Shown here piece after piece: positions 9,701 through 19,400 of a DNA stretch of 64,000 bases. Position 1 is the first letter of the stretch. Each line of letters starts with the position of its first letter. Both the position numbers and the translations under genes were made by a program. The notes below the pieces were generated by a model. The model was not told the DNA's origin, did no database searches, and saw only the letters and a list, made by a program, of their open reading frames with translations. Where the stretch lies: contig DATGID010000072.1 of assembly GCA_035307385.1 (NCBI GenBank), positions 1 to 64,000 on the forward strand, read 5' to 3'. Origin of the DNA: DATBHW01 sp035307385 (GTDB taxonomy: Bacteria; Chloroflexota; Ktedonobacteria; Ktedonobacterales; DATBGS01).

Positions 9701-12049
9701 CGGATACAAAGTGAGATAACGGCCTACTAGGTCCAGTACCGTATTCGCAGCAGGAAGCGGATTCTCATTCGTGTCGTCCCATGCCGTACGGCTTGCGATA
9801 GGTGGCTCGTGAAGTGAGTAATCTCCAACTATGTCAGTCAGTGAGAGTAATACGGCCTTGTCGCCATGCCAGCCTAGCACGACCTCGGGATAGAAAGGAT
9901 GTTGGAGTTCCTGCACCAAGTCTTGGAAATACAGTCGAGTGTCACCAAACTGGATCTGCTCCCTGCTGAGTAGAGAGCGGATGAGGTCGGCTACCAGGTG
10001 CGCCTTGCGAGATATGGCAGCCAAGCGGAGGGGATGCCACGGCGCCACAATAGCAGTCTCACGTCCACCCTGCACCTGTACTGTTCCAACGCCCAGGAGC
10101 GGACGCAATAATAGTTCCCTATTCTTGTCTCCTCGTGCATCGAGGCAGATGCGCTCCAGAAGGTTGCCATATACCGTGAGTTGTTCTTCAAGCTCACTGC
10201 AAGCCAACCCCCGTTGAGCAAAACCCTGTATTGCTGCGGCATAGCATTCCTGAAATGTCTGGAAGGCCTGAGAAAGAGTTCCCGCTGTGGCACTACCGAT
10301 CAGCTGTTCCTGCACAGCGCGGTCGAGATTAGCGCGCCAAAGCACGGCGATATCGTCACGCTTCTTATAAGCAGCGACGAAAGACCCGTAATCTTGACCA
10401 TACACGGGAGAAAGCGTCCTGACATCGGACAGATCTACGCTCTGCGCACGGCCTTTACGGCCTGACATCTTACGTGCCACGGTACAGGACACGAGAGGAT
10501 GTTTAACCAATCGTGCCCAATCGTTCACAAACTCGCTTAATACCTGGCTGGGATTGTATTTCCATATGAGTTGCGCGTTATATATTTCGGTTCCACCTGT
10601 CAGTTGCTCCACTTCTAAATACAGCGTGAACTTCAGTTGCAAGGCTGCGCGAGCAGACGACCTATTGAGAGCGACCTCCTTCGATTGCCACTCCTCAAGC
10701 AGATCGTCGAAGTCGAACAGTTGGCCGACTTGCCACTGGACCTGCGAACCCAACAATGAGCGGAGACCACGATACCGATGAGCGAAATATCGGCCGGCGT
10801 CCACGTTGAGTCCCTTGAGGTCACGCTTTGTCGCGCGATCGCAGCGAATCGTCAGGGTACGGCTGCGGCTCAGAGGCTGTTGAGCGAATAGGGCCTCCAT
10901 GCAGAGTGCGAGCCCCGTCAGAAAGTCTTCTGACTCGCGCGGGGTGCCAAATACAAAGCGGTCCCAATTGGACTTGAGTTTAGGGTCCTCCTTCAGCTCA
11001 TTGCGATGGGCTTCGTAGAACTGCCTGTCCTCATCCTGCGGTTCGCTAAGCCTTCGCGCCTCCGCCAGCCGGGCTAAATACTCCCTTTCGCCGTTGCTCA
11101 GGAGCTCTGGTTCTCGCTCGTCGTAGAAGGCCTTTGTTTCTTCCCCCAAATTGAAGCGGGCCCGTTTTAGCCCATCAAATAGCGGCTTGATAGTCTCCCA
11201 TTCACAAGTCGCTAGGTCGGCTGCAGCAGGATTCCAACCGCTAGGCGCATCTATGAACGCTTGCACACGCAGATGGCAATACTCTGGGATACTCTCTTGC
11301 ACTCGGATGAAGGCCTGCCTTAGGTCTTCGCTCGTCAGAAGAGATTGGGACGGCGTCTGCTTTCGCAAATATGAAGTGCGTTGGTTGTAAGCATCACTAT
11401 AGGCGCGTTTCCACCGCGATGGCTGTCTGAGAGCAGTGGGTTTGAGTGTAGTGAAGAGTACAGAGTCGCGTGGCATATGGAGCGCAGGAAGCGAAGCGCC
11501 GAGCGCTTTAATGAGCGTTTCGCCTTCGTCACGAATGGCTGCTTGTGTCTCTATGATGTACTCAGCCACACGATCGAGCGAGAAAACGTGCAGTCCATGC
11601 AGGCCAAGAAGCGCTTTCTCCCACCACACCTTTTGCTCGTCAGTGAGAGCAACACCAGCACTCGCGACCTCTATCCAAAGACGCGCCTCCTCCGCTAACT
11701 GGGCCGCTCCAATAGGCACAAGTTCTTTGAGGGATTGGATCTCGTCGTCTCCAGTGTTAGCCAAGAGCAAGGCGTTTCGTGCGCAATATGCATTGCGGTA
11801 GTACGTGGCCCGTTCTTTCGTAAGAATTGCGTCAGGGAGTCCGAACCCACGCAAGAAGTGCTCTGGTAACTTCAATTCGATGTCTGCCGCAAGCTGGGTG
11901 TCGTTAATCACGGCCCGTGCAATGGCGGCGGTCTGTTCTGCCGTAAGGGCATCGATAATGAAGCGCGCCGTTCCCTCGCCATCGTTTCCTGAAAGCCGAT
12001 CGCGGAGATACAAAGCAGCGACCGCGCCGATGAGTTCCGTCCCTGTCAT
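6740..12049 (-). CDS. sspH: SspH/DptH-type phosphorothioation-dependent restriction ATPase
   Basis: 1769 residues, the length expected for DptH/DndH. The C-terminal ~300 residues are an FtsK/HerA-type motor: Walker A GSTGSGKS (near residue 1546), LILIDPKQGVDYF, Walker B region IWLIHDEFAEWM and the sensor-like FAAQRPDANVMP. The long N-terminal part is helical with no recognised catalytic motif. In Dnd/Ssp systems the F-G-H proteins attack or block DNA that lacks the backbone sulfur mark; H is the large motor component. The start ATG overlaps the stop of the upstream gene (ATGA), indicating translational coupling. The letter H is assigned by homology to DptH and gene order. Confidence 0.85.
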   Translation of the reverse strand: MTGTELIGAVAALYLRDRLSGNDGEGTARFIIDALTAEQTAAIARAVINDTQLAADIELKLPEHFLRGFGLPDAILTKERATYYRNAYCARNALLLANTGDDEIQSLKELVPIGAAQLAEEARLWIEVASAGVALTDEQKVWWEKALLGLHGLHVFSLDRVAEYIIETQAAIRDEGETLIKALGASLPALHMPRDSVLFTTLKPTALRQPSRWKRAYSDAYNQRTSYLRKQTPSQSLLTSEDLRQAFIRVQESIPEYCHLRVQAFIDAPSGWNPAAADLATCEWETIKPLFDGLKRARFNLGEETKAFYDEREPELLSNGEREYLARLAEARRLSEPQDEDRQFYEAHRNELKEDPKLKSNWDRFVFGTPRESEDFLTGLALCMEALFAQQPLSRSRTLTIRCDRATKRDLKGLNVDAGRYFAHRYRGLRSLLGSQVQWQVGQLFDFDDLLEEWQSKEVALNRSSARAALQLKFTLYLEVEQLTGGTEIYNAQLIWKYNPSQVLSEFVNDWARLVKHPLVSCTVARKMSGRKGRAQSVDLSDVRTLSPVYGQDYGSFVAAYKKRDDIAVLWRANLDRAVQEQLIGSATAGTLSQAFQTFQECYAAAIQGFAQRGLACSELEEQLTVYGNLLERICLDARGDKNRELLLRPLLGVGTVQVQGGRETAIVAPWHPLRLAAISRKAHLVADLIRSLLSREQIQFGDTRLYFQDLVQELQHPFYPEVVLGWHGDKAVLLSLTDIVGDYSLHEPPIASRTAWDDTNENPLPAANTVLDLVGRYLTLYPHKQANLSVVLYNCDSARLPQAVVDKIASVYEDEEDVRCQVILRHRDEKRLRSLYERIVEMSDTNPDAFSASEAQQDFMARLRIAILADQAPAPTPQDGCFADIAFSQDVIARHAHLEWYYETANPLPVAQLVPPRWSRRRAAAKDDMKSVVYLCCPVQSIEGWSFLTALTTFIKGDWDGDTSRRLLPARQLDFQDPDMASIFADTHNLATWVVNYDELLDRRQLMNQGVQVIRYKQSATQGRNIVISSTASLDLLHQMVLGRLRDLNLEVDEQTYQDLVRRFIADANGISGDIVLRAAKHGRNASELMGIVLSRYLIQHELGLSRHYGWYFLDDYADWLGQREEQIADILALSPESLPDGRLRLAIMVSEAKYIDASGVSAKRKESQKQLRDTVARVNDALFGDPERLDRDLWLARLSDLILDGVQFPASARINLADWRRAIREGKCEVYVRGYSHVFVSGPVAAPDCSDFARVAGLDNAFQEVFDRSRVRRLVLSYLRNESPLVIREEIAEEPVWRHQVYQRPVDRVLVDVLTRDPLSAADVDDPDELASGDDADSGDSSYVPPGPRDPSASPHGAVPPTPHKEEVGESMRGQSEEGGEIRDAAVGGWAYPGIASLLAQQGPSHGRDEVDRVWLHEIESRTKAALQQFQMRSKLVESILTPNAALLKFAGSEDLTVELVSKRRSQLLTTFGLNIISIQPEAGVVSLAIERPKRQVVLLSDLWRQWSPDCTDGNQELLIATRESNGELLYLAPGAGHAPHTLIAGSTGSGKSVLLQNIILAIAATNLPSQARLILIDPKQGVDYFQFDALPHLDGGIIDQVDTALDRLHVLVQEMDARYSKFKAARAPNLKAYNQKVPQAERLPVIWLIHDEFAEWMMIDEYKQEVTSMVSRLGVKARAAGIYLIFAAQRPDANVMPMQLRANLGNRLILRVDSEGTSELALGDKGAERLLGRGHLLAKLEGEPLYYAQVPFTEEAFMERLISLIE

Positions 12050-13608
12050 ACCGACCTCCTCTTGTTTGGGTTCACGACGTAGGCGCAGCTATCGGAAAGG
12101 CGCCGCAGCAGCCCCAAGCTAGTAAGACGTTGTTCTAATCGTTGGGCGTTCGCACGGAACGCCTCCTTGTCAAACTCCTCCTTCTGGAGGGCCAGCGCGG
12201 CCTCGCGCTCCCCGAATACCAGACCGTACCGTTGGTAGAGACGTTCAAGAAACTCATGCAACTCCATCCGCGTCTCGATGTTCGCTGCAATCAATGTCTT
12301 CAGAAAGCTATCGTTGGGTGCATATCGCAGTTTGTTGGTTCCGCGCTTTGAAATCAGACCAACATCGCGGCCGTAGGAGCGATGCACCTGAGCGACGTGC
12401 TTCTCATGGCCATCCGCTGCTTCTTCTCGCAACTCTGCCATGAGGTTGTGCGGGTTCGGCTTCCCACTGTAATCGCCCGGTTTCTGCGGCCACCATACTC
12501 GATCCGTCAGAATTCGCTTGCAGGCTTCAAATGCATCTGGCTGTTCCAGTGCTTTGCACCACTCGTCAGAGTGCTCGATTTCGGTGAGGTATGCATCCAC
12601 CGCGCGCGCAGGCAGGGCAGTGTTCTCCTGATAGCATGTGAAGGAAAGCTCCCTCACCTGAGTTTTGTGAGGAGCGACCACTTCGCAGATCATATACGGG
12701 TTGTGGTTTTGCCCCAACCAATCGGCCGCAACAGTGATCTGGTAAAGCATCACGTGGAATGCTCCCAACGTCACCAAGTGTGGGATCGCATCGAACCCCG
12801 GGAGACCAAGTCGGAACACATGCAGCCAATCATCGCCAAGTACATCAAATGATGCATGTCGCACGTACGGTAAATAACTGTGACCTCGACCTTGCTCAAT
12901 CAGATCATGCTCTGCGTTGGTCTGCAACTGCGCCAGAAGAACATTCCATGAGTTGTCGCCACGAAATAGCTGGCTCACAGGCTCAACAAGTGCATCACGT
13001 TGGGCGCTTCGGCACAACATCAGGTATAGCAACTCCCCTGTGCGCCCAAAATTGATGTACTGTGGCTGGGTCTTCATGCCATCCGTGATACCCAGGTCGA
13101 TGTATAGGCCTTCGGGTCCGAAGGGGAACACAAATCGCGACACCCAACGTCGGTTGGTCTCTGCTTCCACCGCCGTGTTTTGGAGCATAGCGACAAGGTC
13201 AGCGAAATCACGGAATGAGTGGAAGTTTCGCTTCAGGTAGGAGAAATCGCGGATCGCAATGCCTTGAGCGTTGTCATTCATCCACCCGATCCAGGAGTCC
13301 CACGCCGCATCGTTGTTCAGTCCCTGTTGGTCAGCAATCCGGGCAAGCTCTACGTTGTTGAACAGGATGTTGCGTAGATACATCCGCTTGTAAGGATTGT
13401 AAACGAGCGGATAATAGACACCATTCTCATCAAGCAGTTGGTCTTGTCTCGAGCATGCTTCAGCGACAGAGAGGAATTCCAGAAAGAGTAGCCAGGGAGT
13501 CTGTCCGTCCCAGAGGCGATGTCCCCAAATCTGCTCATCCACCCATGGCGATATTCTGCTGTGATCCTTTGGATTCGGCGCAGGCACGAGAGCGAACGTC
13601 TTATTCAT
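12046..13608 (-). CDS. sspG: SspG/DptG-type restriction component
   Basis: 520 residues, soluble, with no P-loop. The N-terminus reads SPWVDEQIWGHRLWDGQTPW, followed by a long helical body rich in aromatic residues and a C-terminal winged-helix-like basic tail ending NPNKRRSV. No catalytic motif is visible. The position between an F-type ATPase (22 bp upstream) and the H-type motor (4-bp overlap downstream) matches the fixed F-G-H order of phosphorothioation-dependent restriction modules. The assignment is therefore mostly contextual. It is likely a structural or DNA-recognition partner of the two ATPases. Confidence 0.65.
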   Translation of the reverse strand: MNKTFALVPAPNPKDHSRISPWVDEQIWGHRLWDGQTPWLLFLEFLSVAEACSRQDQLLDENGVYYPLVYNPYKRMYLRNILFNNVELARIADQQGLNNDAAWDSWIGWMNDNAQGIAIRDFSYLKRNFHSFRDFADLVAMLQNTAVEAETNRRWVSRFVFPFGPEGLYIDLGITDGMKTQPQYINFGRTGELLYLMLCRSAQRDALVEPVSQLFRGDNSWNVLLAQLQTNAEHDLIEQGRGHSYLPYVRHASFDVLGDDWLHVFRLGLPGFDAIPHLVTLGAFHVMLYQITVAADWLGQNHNPYMICEVVAPHKTQVRELSFTCYQENTALPARAVDAYLTEIEHSDEWCKALEQPDAFEACKRILTDRVWWPQKPGDYSGKPNPHNLMAELREEAADGHEKHVAQVHRSYGRDVGLISKRGTNKLRYAPNDSFLKTLIAANIETRMELHEFLERLYQRYGLVFGEREAALALQKEEFDKEAFRANAQRLEQRLTSLGLLRRLSDSCAYVVNPNKRRSV

Positions 13609-13630
13609 TAGGCATGCTCCATAAGCGCGA

Positions 13631-15484
13631 CTATAGCTTAAGCTCGATCATGTTTTCGAGTGGGCCACCCTGGTCATCAAGCGTCAGGAGCCTGAACGTG
13701 TACGGCGAAACGTTCTGGTATTGCTGGCGACGCTCGACAAGGCCGGCAAGTATTTGAGTTTTGAACGCGAGCATGTCTTCATAGCATTCTTTCGAGAAGC
13801 TGCTCGGTAAGGCACCATCGGCTACTCGACAGAGATACTCAAAGCGGATGAGGTAGAGCGGAAGGGAACAGATATTGTTTGGCCCAAGCACGACGTTGAG
13901 TGTCGGCACCCCATTCCGAAGGACAATTTCAACGCATTCGCCAAGGTGGGGAAAGACCGAGATGCGTTCTTCCAATAACCGGTTCACCCGAGCAGCAGAG
14001 AAAGAGAGGCTGCTGGCTAGGACCAGCTCTCGCTCGCTGTTAATGAGCATACCAACGAAGATACGGTTGAGCCCCTTCACGAGGCGGGCGCGAATGGGCT
14101 GATCGACGGGTCGCCCGCTCGCAAGTGCTCGCACGACATGATCGAGATAATCACCTGCGTATTTGAATACGGTGAGATCCCACAAACGCACCTCCTCTTC
14201 TTGATCATGGGGAATCTTGAAGAATAGTCCTCGCCTCTGGACCACTAGCTGGTTCAGGAAGTGGGCAACGACGCTCTCCTCTTTTTCAGTGGTTCCTTCG
14301 ACATATGCCCGTTGAGCAGCACGATACTCTGGGCTCACGCCATAGAACGTGTCATCAGCAAGCAACTGATCGAAGTAAGGACGCACATTGGCGTCGGCAT
14401 CCCCAAAAATCAGGATGTTGTCAATGCGATTCGAGGTCTCATAACCGATGCGGAACCTGTCAAAGTACGCGAAAATGGTCAGCGCCTGGCGACGATTCTC
14501 GCCAAGGTTTCCTCCAAAGATATTATTGTAAAGGCTTGCGCGAGCCACAGTGCCCTCTTGGATCAGATGCGGTATATCTGATGGCACCAGCAGATCATCC
14601 CTGACGTCTGGGTGCCCCAGCACTGCATTAGTGAGAAGGAGCAATATCTGCCTGATAGGAAGATGCAAATCGTTGTAGTCGCACAGCTCAAAGAGTATAC
14701 GAAGCCTTTTCTGGACAAGCGGCTCCTGCAGAAGCAAATAGTTGTGGCGGATGGGGCATCGGGGACCGAATGCATCGTCAGGTCCATTATCACCTGCGAG
14801 ACAATCGCGCCATGCTTCATGGCTCAGGAATGCCTTCAGAGCAAGGTCGAAGAGCTCAGCCGAACGGCCTCGGCTCAGGTTAAAGAACTCCAGATGAACG
14901 CCATCAAGGTGCTGGCGGTCTTCAACTAAAAGCGTCTCCAGAAGGTCGCGTACACCGCTGAACGGTTCATTATTGGGCAGCCTTCGCCAGGACTCGACGA
15001 GCTGGCCGTCATTTGCAGCGATCAGAAACACGTGTCCCGTGTCTCTTTGATAAAGCGTCTGACAGAAAGTATCTAGAAGCTGAAGCTGCTCTGTAGTCCA
15101 CTGCGCATGTAGTTGTGGTACCCAAGCGCTGAAGTCGCGGATGACATGGAATACGATGTGTTGTCCGCCCTCCGACACAAAGCCGTGGCGCAAGTAAGGA
15201 GAATCGGTAGCCCACTCTACGAGGTCACCACCCTTACTCTCCCACACCTCGCGGCAGAGGTGCGTTTTCCCGTCACCTGCTGTGCCCGTGAGAACGACCG
15301 ATTTCGGCCACTCCCCCGTGAAACACTCCTGTACGTCCTTGAGCCGAGGATGAGCAAATGTGATTGGCCGGATTCCGAGGCGTTTAGCCGCACGTTGGAT
15401 TGTTTCATCATACATGTTGTCGTTGCGCGCGATGGGCCCGTACTGGCGCAGGAACTTTATCTTTTTGGTCGCGATGTCATCCAT
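13631..15484 (-). CDS. sspF: SspF/DptF-type restriction ATPase
   Basis: About 617 residues from the ATG at 15484, which has AAGGGG seven bases upstream. In-frame starts at 15523 and 15544 are also possible. A clear Walker A GTAGDGKT lies near residue 67-74, followed by HIVFHVIRDFSAW and the Walker B-like GHVFLIAANDGQ. The rest is helical. This organisation, and its place ahead of G and H, matches DptF, the smaller ATPase of phosphorothioation-dependent restriction. It would act in the cytoplasm with SspG and SspH on unmodified invading DNA. The 150-bp gap to the upstream sspD-like gene separates the modification half of the operon from the restriction half. Confidence 0.75.
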   Translation of the reverse strand: MDDIATKKIKFLRQYGPIARNDNMYDETIQRAAKRLGIRPITFAHPRLKDVQECFTGEWPKSVVLTGTAGDGKTHLCREVWESKGGDLVEWATDSPYLRHGFVSEGGQHIVFHVIRDFSAWVPQLHAQWTTEQLQLLDTFCQTLYQRDTGHVFLIAANDGQLVESWRRLPNNEPFSGVRDLLETLLVEDRQHLDGVHLEFFNLSRGRSAELFDLALKAFLSHEAWRDCLAGDNGPDDAFGPRCPIRHNYLLLQEPLVQKRLRILFELCDYNDLHLPIRQILLLLTNAVLGHPDVRDDLLVPSDIPHLIQEGTVARASLYNNIFGGNLGENRRQALTIFAYFDRFRIGYETSNRIDNILIFGDADANVRPYFDQLLADDTFYGVSPEYRAAQRAYVEGTTEKEESVVAHFLNQLVVQRRGLFFKIPHDQEEEVRLWDLTVFKYAGDYLDHVVRALASGRPVDQPIRARLVKGLNRIFVGMLINSERELVLASSLSFSAARVNRLLEERISVFPHLGECVEIVLRNGVPTLNVVLGPNNICSLPLYLIRFEYLCRVADGALPSSFSKECYEDMLAFKTQILAGLVERRQQYQNVSPYTFRLLTLDDQGGPLENMIELKL

Positions 15485-15631
15485 CCGTCTGCCCCTTGCT
15501 ACTACCTGCACCACCGACGTCATCAATTGGTTAGGCACAGACAAAGTGCGACTGACGGGCGGTGGACACTCAGCCAGAAGAGTAATCTGCTGGCGGCTGA
15601 CACAACGTCAGTCCGACCCAGCACCCCCGAT

Positions 15632-16435
15632 CTATAGCGAACAGATGAGGCAACCCTCCCGCTCTTCCTCTTCCTCTTCCTCTCCGCTGAGAATTTGGAG
15701 AAGTGGACGGTTGGGCGCAACCCGGCGCGCACGGCTGCTTTCCCAGTTTCGGACAATCTCTTCCATCCGCTCAGGACGCTCTAGTTCGTCTAGGGATTCG
15801 CGGCCATTCCAGTGAAATGCCTCTCCGGTAACCGCGTTGGCATGCTCGTACCGCTTTGCCTCCTCGAAAAGGTCTGGGTGGGTTTGTTTGAGCCGCACCC
15901 ACTCGATTTTCTGCTGATAGAAGCAGAAGAAACAGCCTGACCGGGTTCGTCCCCAGTCCATGTAGGGCGGAAGTCCAAGGCCACTTTCCTCAAGTATGCG
16001 AATAACGTCCGCTCGTATAATGCCATCGTCGCGAAATGGATAGACAGGGGTAATATTAGGTTTGTGGCTGATGTAACCAACGCGATCTTCATCAGCGCGA
16101 ATGCCAATGTAGTTATAGACGGGATCATTACTGACGTAATCTTCAAATGGCTTGAGTTTCAGCATACGTGTACACCATCGCCGATGATTGGAAGGAATCA
16201 TCCCACCGTAAATGGCGAGCCACGTGTCGAAGTTCTGATTCGATGTCGAACGCGTTATCTTCTTCCCGAGAAGAGCCTCGAGCCGACTAAGATAGTCATA
16301 CGTCTCGGGGAGTTCTTTGCCAGTGTCGTGGAAAAGGTACTCCATCTGGGGGACGCGGTCGCGCATGTATACTGCCAGGGCCGCGCTATCTTTGCCGCCA
16401 GATAAGCTCAAGATGTGCCTCACTGATATAGTCAT
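15632..16435 (-). CDS. sspD: PAPS-reductase-like ATP pyrophosphatase (SspD/DndC type)
   Basis: 267 residues. The PP-loop SGGKDS is at residues 12-17, as in PAPS reductases and DndC, which activate the DNA phosphate by adenylylation and pass on sulfur. Cysteines that could hold an Fe-S cluster appear as WCTRML near residue 92 and SGCFFCFYQQK, and a further CLIC ends the protein after a run of glutamates. It is shorter than classical DndC (about 500 residues), fitting the single-strand Ssp branch. The start overlaps the upstream ATPase stop by 4 bases. The letter D is assigned by gene order and by the expected partnership with a cysteine desulfurase; naming of C and D from memory is less certain than the enzyme family. 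Confidence 0.82.
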   Translation of the reverse strand: MTISVRHILSLSGGKDSAALAVYMRDRVPQMEYLFHDTGKELPETYDYLSRLEALLGKKITRSTSNQNFDTWLAIYGGMIPSNHRRWCTRMLKLKPFEDYVSNDPVYNYIGIRADEDRVGYISHKPNITPVYPFRDDGIIRADVIRILEESGLGLPPYMDWGRTRSGCFFCFYQQKIEWVRLKQTHPDLFEEAKRYEHANAVTGEAFHWNGRESLDELERPERMEEIVRNWESSRARRVAPNRPLLQILSGEEEEEEEREGCLICSL

Positions 16436-19400
16436 TGCTCACCCTCCTCGCTCTCTGTGAGCGATTGCCAAAGGGCCTGGGTGGCTGCGACCAGCCCAAG
16501 CCGCCCATGACCTTTCAATAGCGCCGTCATCTGTGAAGCGAGATTCGTTACCGTGACCTTCTCGCCTGGAGAGAGGAAGACCACCTGCTCGCGCTCGGTG
16601 CCGTCTGACCGGGTTAAGGCAACACGTACAGCTTCTCCACTGAGGGCTTCATCACTCCTTGCAAACCTGATGCTCTCGACGCGTTGAAATCGAGCGCAGA
16701 GGTAGTTGAGTTCCTGCATGAACCGGCGGACATCACTGTCCACCCAAGCTGTGGGCACCCTTGAGCAGACGAAACTGCCCAGCGATTCCACCCATTCTGC
16801 CTCTGGAAGGTAGGTGTCACTTAGGCGAAGACAAAAAGACTTGAGGCGCGGCTCCGTCACATGGGCTATGATGTGTTCCACGCGAGCCCCTAGCTCCTCA
16901 CGCACGAGAGTTGCAGTTTCCTCCAAACCAAAGGCGGTGCTAAGGCTGCCCTTCATTCGCTCTATCAGGTTCGGGTACGCGTTCCGCAGTTCGTCGAGTG
17001 CACCGCTCAGAGCCGCGACAAAGCCCTGTACGTCACTTCCACTATTTGTTCCGTCAGCTGGGATAGGCGCAAATCCACACGCTACAGGAAGGTCGCGGAA
17101 CAGCAAAGGGCCGGGTTCACGGGCGCTAAGCAATACCTTCCGGACGTCCAATGCAGAATTGGAAAGCATCTGGGTCTTCCTGGTGTACTCGGGTAGTCGC
17201 GCCGCAAAGGCGAATAGCGGCCGCACAACATCGAGCAGTCTCGCCTCCTGCATGTTGACGCTTGGGACGCGCAAAACGTCGCGGAGGCGGTTGAACAGAT
17301 CGGTGCGCTTGCCTGTGACCTCACAGAACTGCACCTGAAACGTTGTGGGGTTCTTGAGTAACCGACGGAAATCATGGCCGGAAACACTTGGTAGGAACGA
17401 GCCATGCTCGTAGAATGCGACATCTCGCGCGTTGATCGCCGCGAACACGGCCAGGAGTAGCGGGCTGACGCCGAGAGGCACACCATAGGGGGCCTCTCGT
17501 AACGCATCGAAAATGTCAGCTGCAGTTGCACGCCCGTTTGGGTTCTCCTCAAGCACCTGCCGGATACGCACCAATGCAGGGCATACTCTATAGGGGTCGC
17601 GATCAATCGATGGCAGGCCCAAACGCCAACCAGCTGCCATCTCTCGGTGTAGCCCGGTACGTCTCAATATTGATAGATAGATCGACATCTCAGGTGGCTT
17701 CTGTGTTGGATCCATCCCGAGCCAGGGCTGGTCTGGCGCACTGAGGACCTGCTCGATCAGTCGAGTTCGTGCAGCGGCTGCCGCCGAACTAAGGGTTTCC
17801 CGATTCACAAGTTCGTTCTTGAGCATGGGTGCGAGAGGAAACGTCTGATCACAGATGTCTGAAAGCAGGGCCAGAAGTTGACGCCGATCATGCACGGCAA
17901 GTGGTTCGCCTTGGCGATACCACTGCAGTTCCATGGAACTGGAAGATTGCTGCACTCCGAGGCAACTCTGAATACGCTGTTCTAGCATGTGTCGGGACGC
18001 AGCCACCATGCGACTGACTTCCTCGGCGGCAAAGGTATCGTTCGCCAGCTCAGGCGTGTTGTCGTTTACCCATTGCCAATATCTGGCCTCTTTCATGAGC
18101 CCGGCTAGATCGCTTAGGGGTTGCGGGATCGCGATGAGCACATCGGAGCGACCTGCCATGGCAGGAGACGAGGCAAACACGATGGCTACTCGCTGTTCCT
18201 CCTGAGTCTCACATAACGGGACGACGATGCGTCCAACCGCGCCCTTGGCATCCGGCTTTGTTGCCTCGGCTAATTCGGTGACCGGCACATAGATAAGTTC
18301 AAAGTGGCGCAGCGTCCCTGTTTGGATGTAGTGCCGCCGTGCAACGAGTGGACGGGTCTCCAAATAGGCAAGAAGTTCCCCTGAGACCCGTAGGTAAGAT
18401 CCCAGCGCGCGATGCGCATCCTCCAGCGCTCGTTCGAGATTTACACTGGTGTACGGCCACAGACAGTAGCCTCCTGCAGCTCCTCTGAAGTGAAGAAGAT
18501 GCTTCTTCTTCTGTAGTTGCTGAAGGATCAGCTTCACGCGCTTGCCTGCTGTCACCGCACCTCCTCCTACGGCGGCGATTAGCGCTTCATCGGTCGCGAG
18601 GAGATGTGGCGCGTCGAGTAAATTGAGTAGGCCAACAGTCTTGAGGAGTTGGAGCTCCAAAGGGTCATCAGTGTGGACACTGTTGATAACCGAGTCAATT
18701 TGGGTCCAGTGGCTGCGATAGCTCTGCACCGCAAGTCGGTGTCCAAATGTGGAGCGAACGTAATCGTACAGATGATGAAGTCGATAGAAGTCATCTTGAC
18801 CGTGCGCTCCCGCTGCAAACTCCTGAAGGCCAAAGGGTTCAGTCGAGAGGAGAAAGCTGAACAGCGAGCGCTCGTTCTGGCCGAAGCGAGTAAAAAGCCT
18901 TATCAGGACGGGCAACACCGTCGGGTGCAGTGGGTATATGCGCGGAGCTTGTTCGCAAAGTTGCTCGATCCCGGTCGACGCACCGTACCAGGCAAGATGA
19001 TGCGTGATCTCCATCGCTCGCACCGCGTCTTTCCTCTCCTGCTCCGGAACGCGAGCCACCTGCACACCCAAAGCATCACCGATTAGGCCCGCGATCTCGA
19101 CGAGAGGCTGATTGAACAGGATTTCCTCGAAGCGCCCTGCAACCTTCTCCCATTCCCGTTGGCTAGCTTGCGAAAGTTGGTCGGCATAGGTATGGAATCC
19201 TTGATGGAGCAATCCGACCAGCAATAACGGGCGCCGCCCGCTGCGGGCGGCAGCTTCAGCAAGGCATTGCAGTAGATAGATATCCTGGCGCTCTGGGTGC
19301 TGCGCGGCGTACTCCAAGAACTTGCCCAACTCATCGAGGATGATAAGCAGCCCACTTGCCTTACCCGTTTCGACCATATGTTCCGATACTTGTTGGAGCA